DNA of 18,640 nt from an uncultured Novosphingobium sp. GTDB taxonomy: Bacteria; Pseudomonadota; Alphaproteobacteria; Sphingomonadales; Sphingomonadaceae. This document shows, in pieces, positions 14,238 to 18,640 of the stretch. Position 1 is the stretch's first letter, and each line of letters opens with the position of its first letter. The position numbers were made by a program, and so were the translations under genes. A model generated the notes under the pieces. The model searched no databases and was not told where the DNA came from. It worked only from the letters and a program-made list of their open reading frames with translations. The stretch covers positions 1 to 18,640 of the forward strand of contig CALCQB010000180.1 in assembly GCA_937897535.1 (NCBI GenBank). The letters are read 5' to 3'.

Positions 14238-15176
14238 ATGAGAGCTTTCGTTTTCCCCGGGCAGGGTAGCCAGAAGGTCGGCATGGGCGTGGACCTTGCC
14301 GCCGCCAGCCCGGCCGCGCGCGAAGTGTTCCAGGAAGTCGACGATGCACTGGGGCAGAAACTTTCGGCGATCATGGCCGAGGGGCCGGAGGATGCGCTGA
14401 CCCTGACCGAGAACGCCCAGCCGGCGATCATGGCCAATGCCATCGCGGTGCTGCGGGTGCTTGAGCGGGAAGGCGGGATTACGCTTGCCAACAAGGCCGA
14501 TTTCGTCGCCGGGCACAGCCTCGGCGAATATACCGCGCTGTGTGCCGCTGGCGCGTTCAGCCTGGCCGATACTGCGCGCCTGCTCAAGCTGCGCGGACAG
14601 GCGATGCAGGCGGCGGTGCCGGTCGGTGTCGGGGCGATGTGCGCACTGCTCGGTGCCGATCTGGCCAAGGCCCAGGCGCTGGCCAATGCGGCGGCGCAGG
14701 GCGAGGTTTGCACCGTCGCCAACGACAACGATCCGGGTCAGGTCGTGCTGTCAGGCCACCGCGCCGCGATCGAGCGGGCAGTGGCGATGGTCAAGGACTT
14801 CGAAATCAAGCGCGGCGTGCTGCTGCCGGTTTCGGCCCCGTTCCACTGTCCGCTGATGCAGCCGGCTGCCGATGCCATGGCCGAGGCGCTGGCGCAGACG
14901 CCGCCGGGATCGCTGACTGTACCGCTTTACGCCAACGTCACCGCCGCAGTCGTCGCTGAGCCGGGCGAGGTCCAGCGCCTGCTCGTCGAACAAGTCACGG
15001 GCCGGGTCCGCTGGCGCGAAAGCGTGATCGCGATGAAAGAGGCGGGGGTCGAGAGCTTCGTCGAACTCGGCGGTAAGGTGCTTGGGCCGATGATCGGTCG
15101 CAGCGTAAGCGATGTAAGCGTGATCAGTGTCGTCGGCATGGCCGATATTGAGGCACTGTTGGACGCCCAACTATAG
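14238..15176 (+). CDS. fabD: Malonyl-CoA:ACP transacylase FabD
   Basis: FabD moves malonyl from CoA to acyl carrier protein, the supply step of type II fatty acid synthesis. The 312-residue protein begins MRAFVFPGQGSQKVGMG and has the nucleophile S94 in GHSLGEYTALCAAGA, QAAVPVGVGAMCALLG, the catalytic H203 in VSAPFHCPLMQPA, and a C-terminal FVELGGKVLGPMI. The frame is open upstream to 14106, but the ATG at 14238 has AAGGAG (14225-14230) at a 7-base spacing and matches the family. fabG lies downstream; the 295 bases between them hold a promoter-like sequence and a small peptide ORF. Confidence 0.98.
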   Translation: MRAFVFPGQGSQKVGMGVDLAAASPAAREVFQEVDDALGQKLSAIMAEGPEDALTLTENAQPAIMANAIAVLRVLEREGGITLANKADFVAGHSLGEYTALCAAGAFSLADTARLLKLRGQAMQAAVPVGVGAMCALLGADLAKAQALANAAAQGEVCTVANDNDPGQVVLSGHRAAIERAVAMVKDFEIKRGVLLPVSAPFHCPLMQPAADAMAEALAQTPPGSLTVPLYANVTAAVVAEPGEVQRLLVEQVTGRVRWRESVIAMKEAGVESFVELGGKVLGPMIGRSVSDVSVISVVGMADIEALLDAQL

Positions 15177-15177
15177 G
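15148..15177 (+). promoter_or_regulatory. Candidate promoter of the small peptide ORF, over the fabD stop
   Basis: TTGAGG (15148-15153) and TATAGG (15172-15177) are 18 bases apart. The -10 box contains the fabD stop codon TAG and is identical to the -10 box proposed for amn. Transcription would start near 15184, before the micro-ORF and the 42-codon ORF. Confidence 0.4.
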
Positions 15178-15207
15178 TTTGTGTCCTGGCCGTGAAGGCT
15201 TACGATA

Positions 15208-15240
15208 ATGACCAGCAACAGAGGATGGTTTTTGGCATGA
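15208..15240 (+). CDS. Ten-codon micro-ORF overlapping the peptide start
   Basis: ATG at 15208 opens a short frame, MTSNRGWFLA, ending in TGA at 15238-15240. The stop overlaps the ATG of the next ORF as ATGA. GAAGG (15194-15198) is placed 9 bases before the start, a better ribosome binding site than that of the following ORF. This arrangement would permit coupled translation. A frame this short could be chance. Confidence 0.25.
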   Translation: MTSNRGWFLA

Positions 15241-15365
15241 CAAACGAAGACGCTGGCGAGTCGATCTGGATCGAACCCCGGATTGTAGTTCTCGACGTGG
15301 AAGAGACCCATCTCAATCCCGGCGTTGGCCGCGATGGCGGTATCGCCGATTGCTCCAAGTCCTGA
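15237..15365 (+). CDS. Putative lasso-type RiPP precursor peptide (paeninodin-like)
   Basis: The 42-residue peptide has a charged N-terminus, then the pattern W11..P14.I16..L19-D20-V21..T24 (SIWIEPRIVVLDVEETH), then the C-terminal part LNPGVGRDGGIADCSKS. Lasso peptide leaders typically carry an aromatic-x-x-Pro-x-hydrophobic motif, bound by the RRE protein, and a Thr at position -2 of the leader; T24 fits a cut after H25. The core would then start at L26, with D33 at core position 8, suitable for a ring. A C-terminal Ser and an early Pro-Gly are shared with paeninodin-type precursors, in which the last Ser is phosphorylated. Leu at core position 1 is unusual. The start has GAGGA 11 bases upstream; an ATG at 15225 would add four residues. 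No cyclase, protease or kinase gene is in the window. Confidence 0.6.
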   Translation: MTNEDAGESIWIEPRIVVLDVEETHLNPGVGRDGGIADCSKS

Positions 15366-15372
15366 TCCCGGC

Positions 15373-15389
15373 GCCCGCAATGCGCGGGC
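15373..15389 (+). other. GC-rich hairpin just after the small peptide ORF
   Basis: GCCCGC (15373-15378) and GCGGGC (15384-15389) form a 6-base stem with loop AATGC, 7 bases after the peptide stop. No T run follows, so it may stabilise the 3' end or act as a weak terminator. The rest of the gap to fabG (15390-15471) shows only an isolated TTGACC at 15409 without a convincing -10 box. Confidence 0.3.
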
Positions 15390-15471
15390 CCGAATCCCGT
15401 GCAAGGCGTTGACCCGGACCGGCTCACGCGCCATTGCCCGCTGATTGACGATTAACGGGAGCGCTGCCGCC

Positions 15472-16224
15472 ATGTTCGACCTTACCGGAATGACCGCCCT
15501 CGTCACCGGTGCCGCCGGAGGAATCGGCTCGGCGATCAGCCATGCCTTGGCCAGGCAAGGGGCGCGGCTGGCATTGTCGGGCACCAATCCGGCCAAGCTG
15601 CGCAGCTTTCGCGAAGAACTGAATGACATCTATGGCCACGACCATGTCGAGATCACCTGCGATCTGTCCAATTCGGAGCAGGTCGAGCATCTGGTCCCGG
15701 CCACGGTCGATACCCTCGGCAAGATCGATATCCTGGTCAACAACGCCGGGATCACCCGTGACAACCTCGCCATGCGAATGAAGGACGAGGAGTGGGACGC
15801 GGTAATCCGGGTCAACCTCGAGGCGGCGTTCCGGCTGATGCGCGCGGCTTGCAAGCCGATGATGAAGGCGCGGCACGGGCGGATCATCTCAATCACCAGC
15901 GTGGTCGGCGCGACTGGCAATCCCGGCCAGGTCAACTATGCCGCGGCCAAGGCCGGGCTGGTCGGCATGTCGAAGTCATTGGGCCAGGAAGTCGCCAGTC
16001 GCGGGATTACCGTGAACTGTGTTGCCCCCGGCTTCATCCGTACCGCGATGACCGAGGTGCTGCCCGATGCGCAGAAGGATGCGCTCAACGCCCGGATCCC
16101 GATGGGCCGGATGGGCGAGGGCGAGGATATCGGCGCTGCGGTGGCCTATCTGGCCAGCAAGGAAGCCGGATACATCACCGGACAGACGCTCCATGTGAAC
16201 GGCGGGATGGCGATGATTTCGTGA
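15472..16224 (+). CDS. fabG: 3-oxoacyl-ACP reductase FabG
   Basis: FabG reduces 3-oxoacyl-ACP with NADPH, the first reduction of the fatty acid elongation cycle. The 250-residue short-chain dehydrogenase has the cofactor loop VTGAAGGIGSAI (11-22), the LVNNAGITRDNL segment that is characteristic of FabG, and the catalytic S143 (ITSVVGATGN), Y156 and K160 (NYAAAKAGLVGM). VNCVAPGFIRTAMT and the C-terminal TGQTLHVNGGMAM are standard. The ATG at 15472 has GGGAG (15457-15461) 10 bases upstream. The 27 bases of open frame before it begin with TTG and add nothing family-like. Its placement after fabD is the common fab order, although acpP does not follow here. Confidence 0.97.
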   Translation: MFDLTGMTALVTGAAGGIGSAISHALARQGARLALSGTNPAKLRSFREELNDIYGHDHVEITCDLSNSEQVEHLVPATVDTLGKIDILVNNAGITRDNLAMRMKDEEWDAVIRVNLEAAFRLMRAACKPMMKARHGRIISITSVVGATGNPGQVNYAAAKAGLVGMSKSLGQEVASRGITVNCVAPGFIRTAMTEVLPDAQKDALNARIPMGRMGEGEDIGAAVAYLASKEAGYITGQTLHVNGGMAMIS

Positions 16225-16256
16225 GGTAACCGAGCTTCGGCCCGCAACCCGCGAAA

Positions 16257-16265
16257 TTATCCCCA
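16257..16265 (+). promoter_or_regulatory. DnaA-box-like sequence upstream of dnaN
   Basis: TTATCCCCA differs at one base from the DnaA box TTATCCACA. It lies 29 bases before the proposed -35 box of dnaN. It is single, and a one-mismatch 9-mer can occur by chance. Confidence 0.25.
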
Positions 16266-16293
16266 GTTTCCCCCGGAATCGTGCCGCGCAGCC

Positions 16294-16321
16294 TTGCCGC
16301 TCGCCCGCCATTGGCTAAGGA
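16294..16321 (+). promoter_or_regulatory. Candidate promoter of dnaN
   Basis: TTGCCG (16294-16299) and TAAGGA (16316-16321) are 16 bases apart. A start near 16328 would give a leader of about 63 bases. The same geometry and a near-identical -10 box are seen before rpsF. Confidence 0.35.
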
Positions 16322-16390
16322 ATATTGACCGCAAACCAAGGCGCGCGGGAGCGATTCCCTTTGCGCGCCCCAGGGGGATACGAGTCGATC

Positions 16391-17509
16391 ATGAAGGCCA
16401 CCATCGAACGCGCGACGCTGCTTAAGTGCCTGTCGCACGTCCAGTCCGTCGTTGAACGGCGCAACACCATCCCGATCCTGTCCAACGTGCTGATCGAAGC
16501 GGCCGGCGATGGCACGGTCAAGGTCATGGCGACCGACCTTGACCTGCAAGTCGTTGAAAGCATGACCGCGGTTTCGGTTGAAAGTGCCGGAGCGATCACC
16601 GTCTCCGCGCACCTGCTGTTCGACATTGCCCGCAAGCTGCCCGATGGCAGCCAGGTCAGCCTGGAAACCGCCGACAACCGCATGACGGTCAAGGCGGGGC
16701 GGAGTCGGTTCAGCCTGCCGACGCTGCCGCGCGACGATTTCCCGATGATCGTCGAAGGCGATCTGCCGACCAGCTTCGAACTGCCGGCGGCGATGCTCGC
16801 CCAGCTGATCGATCGCACCCGCTTTGCGATCAGCACCGAGGAAACCCGCTATTACCTCAACGGCATCTTCATCCACGTCACCGACGAAGAGCTGCGCGCG
16901 GCGGCCACCGATGGTCACCGCCTGGCCCGCTTCACGATTGCCCGGCCCGATGGGGCTGAGGGCATGCCTGACGTGATCGTGCCGCGCAAATGCGTCGCGG
17001 AGCTGCGCAAGCTTCTCGAAGAATCGCTCGATACCAACGTGTTGATCGACCTGTCGGCCAGCAAGATCCGCTTCACCATGGGCGGCGAAAGCGGCGTGGT
17101 GCTGACCAGCAAGCTGATCGACGGAACCTTCCCCGATTACAGCCGCGTGATCCCGACCGGCAACGACAAGCTGCTCAAGCTCGATCCCAAGAGCTTCTGG
17201 GAAGGGGTTGACCGCGTTGCCACGATCGCCACCGAAAAGACCCGCGCGGTCAAGATGGCGCTGGAGAATGACAAGGTCACGCTCTCGGTCACCAGCCCCG
17301 ACAACGGCACTGCCGCCGAAGAAGTGCCCGCCAGCTACAGCTCGGCCGGGTTCGAAATCGGGTTCAACGCGACCTACCTCAAGGATATCCTGAGCCAGAT
17401 CGATGGCGACACGGTCGAACTGCACCTCGCCGACGCCGGGGCGCCGACCCTGATCCGCAAGGACGACAAGAGCCCGGCGCTGTACGTGCTGATGCCGATG
17501 CGGGTCTGA
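16391..17509 (+). CDS. dnaN: DNA polymerase III sliding clamp, beta subunit
   Basis: DnaN dimerises into the ring that holds DNA polymerase III on the template. The 372-residue protein starts MKATIERATLLKCLSHVQSV and has VERRNTIPILSNVLI (21-35), LSLTATDLD-like VMATDLDLQVVE, the TRFAISTEETRYYLNGIFI segment of domain 2, ATDGHRLA, LIDGTFPDYSRVIP of domain 3, and the C-terminal YVLMPMRV that forms part of the partner-binding pocket. The open frame reaches back to 16325, but the ATG at 16391 matches the family start. It has GGGGGA 12 bases upstream, a slightly long spacing. dnaA and recF are not adjacent, unlike the classical order. A strong hairpin follows. Confidence 0.98.
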   Translation: MKATIERATLLKCLSHVQSVVERRNTIPILSNVLIEAAGDGTVKVMATDLDLQVVESMTAVSVESAGAITVSAHLLFDIARKLPDGSQVSLETADNRMTVKAGRSRFSLPTLPRDDFPMIVEGDLPTSFELPAAMLAQLIDRTRFAISTEETRYYLNGIFIHVTDEELRAAATDGHRLARFTIARPDGAEGMPDVIVPRKCVAELRKLLEESLDTNVLIDLSASKIRFTMGGESGVVLTSKLIDGTFPDYSRVIPTGNDKLLKLDPKSFWEGVDRVATIATEKTRAVKMALENDKVTLSVTSPDNGTAAEEVPASYSSAGFEIGFNATYLKDILSQIDGDTVELHLADAGAPTLIRKDDKSPALYVLMPMRV

Positions 17510-17537
17510 GCTTTACCAAGCCGCAAACACTTGCTTC

Positions 17538-17569
17538 AATGGGCGCTCCACCAATGGGGCGCCCATTTG
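17538..17569 (+). terminator. Hairpin terminator after dnaN
   Basis: AATGGGCGCTCCA (17538-17550) pairs with TGGGGCGCCCATT (17555-17567) over 13 bases with one T-G wobble, closing a CCAA loop. The T run after it is short (ATTTG). It lies 28 bases after the dnaN stop and 18 bases before the next start. Confidence 0.7.
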
Positions 17570-17586
17570 CGTTGAGGGAGAGAGCG

Positions 17587-18640
17587 ATGAGCCAGACCGT
17601 CCAGTTCCAGCGTCACGATCTGGCGCAGTCACGGATCGTCGATGCGCCGCTGCCGCCCCTCGGCGATGGCGAAGTGCGGCTGCGGATCGAGAGTTTCTCG
17701 GTCACCGCCAACAACGTCACCTATGCAGTGGTCGGCGATGCCTTCGGCTACTGGAACTTCTTCCCCGGCGAGGGTGAGTGGGGCGTGGTGCCGATGTGGG
17801 GCCATGCCGTGGTCGAGCAATCCAACCACCCGGATATCGCGGCGGGTGAGCGGGTCTATGGCTACATGCCGATGGGCCAGAACCTTGACGTGTTGCCAGT
17901 CGGCGTTTCGGCTGGTGGATTCAGCGATGGCGCGGCGCATCGCCAGCCGATGAGCCCGATCTACAATCAGTACAGCCGCCTTGCCGCCGATCCCGAGCAT
18001 GATCCGGCGCGCGAGGCCGAGCGGATGATCTTTGGTCCGCTGTTCAAGACCGGGTTCCTGATTGAAAGCATGTTCCGGGGCGAAGGCTGGCACGGTGCGC
18101 AGCAAGTGGTGATCACCTCGGCCTCGTCCAAAACTGCGCTCGCCCTGGCCAGCGTTGCGCGCGAGCGGTCACCCGAAATTCGCCGGATCGGACTGACTTC
18201 GCCGGGCAATGTCGGATTCGTTCGGGCTAGCGGGTTCTATGACGAAGTGCTGGCCTATGACGCGATTCCCGGCCTGCCGCAGGTGCCTGCGGTCTCGGTC
18301 GATTTCGCAGGCAATGCCGCCGTTCTGCACGCGATCCACACTGCGCTGGGTGAGCACCTCAAATCCTCCTGCACGGTCGGCGCGACCCATGTCGGGGCCG
18401 GTTTCGGGCGTGACAACGGGCCAATCCCGGGACCGACGCCAACGCTGTTCTTCGCGCCCGACCACGCCGTCGCGGCGATCAAGGAACTCGGCCCCAAGGC
18501 GTTCGGCGAAGCGGTCGCGACCAGCTGGAAGCGGTTCCTGGCCGACGCCGGTGGGGCAGTGACGGTCGACACCCGCACGGGTTTGCCCGCAGCACAGGAC
18601 GCCTTCGCCGCGATTCACGTCGGCAAGGCTGATCCTGCGG
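17587..18640 (+). CDS. DUF2855 family protein, 3' end beyond window
   Basis: An open frame from the ATG at 17587 runs to the right edge with no stop, giving 351 residues, which is close to the full length of about 360 for the family. The start has GAGGGAGAGAG upstream. Family features include the N-terminal RIVDAPLPPLGDGEVRLRIE, then SFSVTANNVTYAVVGDAFGY and WGVVPMWGHAVV, YGYMPMG, YNQYSRLAADPEHDPARE, and SSKTALALASVARER near residue 180. The layout resembles medium-chain dehydrogenase/quinone reductase proteins (GroES-like N-terminus, then a nucleotide-binding-like half), but a typical GxGxxG cofactor loop is not evident and the function is unknown. It is preceded by the dnaN hairpin, so it probably has its own transcript. 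Confidence 0.88.
   Translation, partial: MSQTVQFQRHDLAQSRIVDAPLPPLGDGEVRLRIESFSVTANNVTYAVVGDAFGYWNFFPGEGEWGVVPMWGHAVVEQSNHPDIAAGERVYGYMPMGQNLDVLPVGVSAGGFSDGAAHRQPMSPIYNQYSRLAADPEHDPAREAERMIFGPLFKTGFLIESMFRGEGWHGAQQVVITSASSKTALALASVARERSPEIRRIGLTSPGNVGFVRASGFYDEVLAYDAIPGLPQVPAVSVDFAGNAAVLHAIHTALGEHLKSSCTVGATHVGAGFGRDNGPIPGPTPTLFFAPDHAVAAIKELGPKAFGEAVATSWKRFLADAGGAVTVDTRTGLPAAQDAFAAIHVGKADPA

Noticed and set aside
15409..15437. TTGACC upstream of fabG as a fabG promoter
   Set aside because: The bases 16-18 positions downstream (CATTGC or ATTGCC) are too poor a -10 box to call.
15171..15629. Minus-strand frame through the fabD-fabG gap, up to 152 codons, with a readable tail ending LHGQDTNL
   Set aside because: It runs antisense into fabG and overlaps the end of fabD, has no clear ribosome binding site for its internal ATG, and competes with the plus-strand peptide ORF, which has a recognisable motif and promoter.

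Overview
The window is high-GC, tightly packed chromosomal DNA from an alphaproteobacterium, most likely a member of the Sphingomonadales. This is inferred from protein character (long acidic-tailed L9, a DUF2855 protein, an S9 dipeptidyl-peptidase), from high G/C at third codon positions, and from GC-rich promoter-like sequences. No rRNA, tRNA, insertion sequence, integrase or CRISPR array was seen. Most of the window is core housekeeping sequence.

Layout. Positions 1-559 (minus) hold the 5' part of a secreted amidase-like protein. trmD-rplS (640-1752) follow, ending in a clear terminator at 1794-1823. A plus-strand block runs 1849-6365: a secreted S9/DPP-IV-type peptidase, asd, a GFA-type zinc protein and an alpha/beta hydrolase. 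The last three are nearly contiguous or overlapping. amn (AMP nucleosidase, minus) converges on the hydrolase with overlapping 3' ends and has a promoter that predicts a leaderless mRNA. A YdeI-like gene (plus) converges on the ribosomal protein operon rpsF-rpsR-rplI (minus), and the operon's terminator lies inside the 3' end of the YdeI-like coding sequence. A small exported protein of unknown function lies upstream of rpsF. Next come a DUF808/YedI membrane protein (plus) and a small membrane-anchored protein (minus).

Positions 11924-14211 hold a divergent pair: a MurC/Mpl-type Mur ligase and an S66 LD-carboxypeptidase. Together they look like a peptidoglycan recycling module. fabD and fabG (fatty acid synthesis) follow on the plus strand, then dnaN (sliding clamp) with its own promoter region and a strong hairpin downstream, then a DUF2855 protein that runs off the right edge.

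The most interesting element is in the roughly 300-base gap between fabD and fabG. A 42-codon ORF (15237-15365) encodes a peptide with a W..P.I..LDV..T leader pattern, a Pro-Gly-containing putative core with an Asp at core position 8, and a C-terminal Ser. This closely resembles precursors of paeninodin-type lasso peptides. It has its own promoter-like sequence over the fabD stop codon, and a 10-codon micro-ORF just upstream overlaps its start by ATGA. No lasso maturation genes lie in the window, so if real it is an orphan precursor at this locus.
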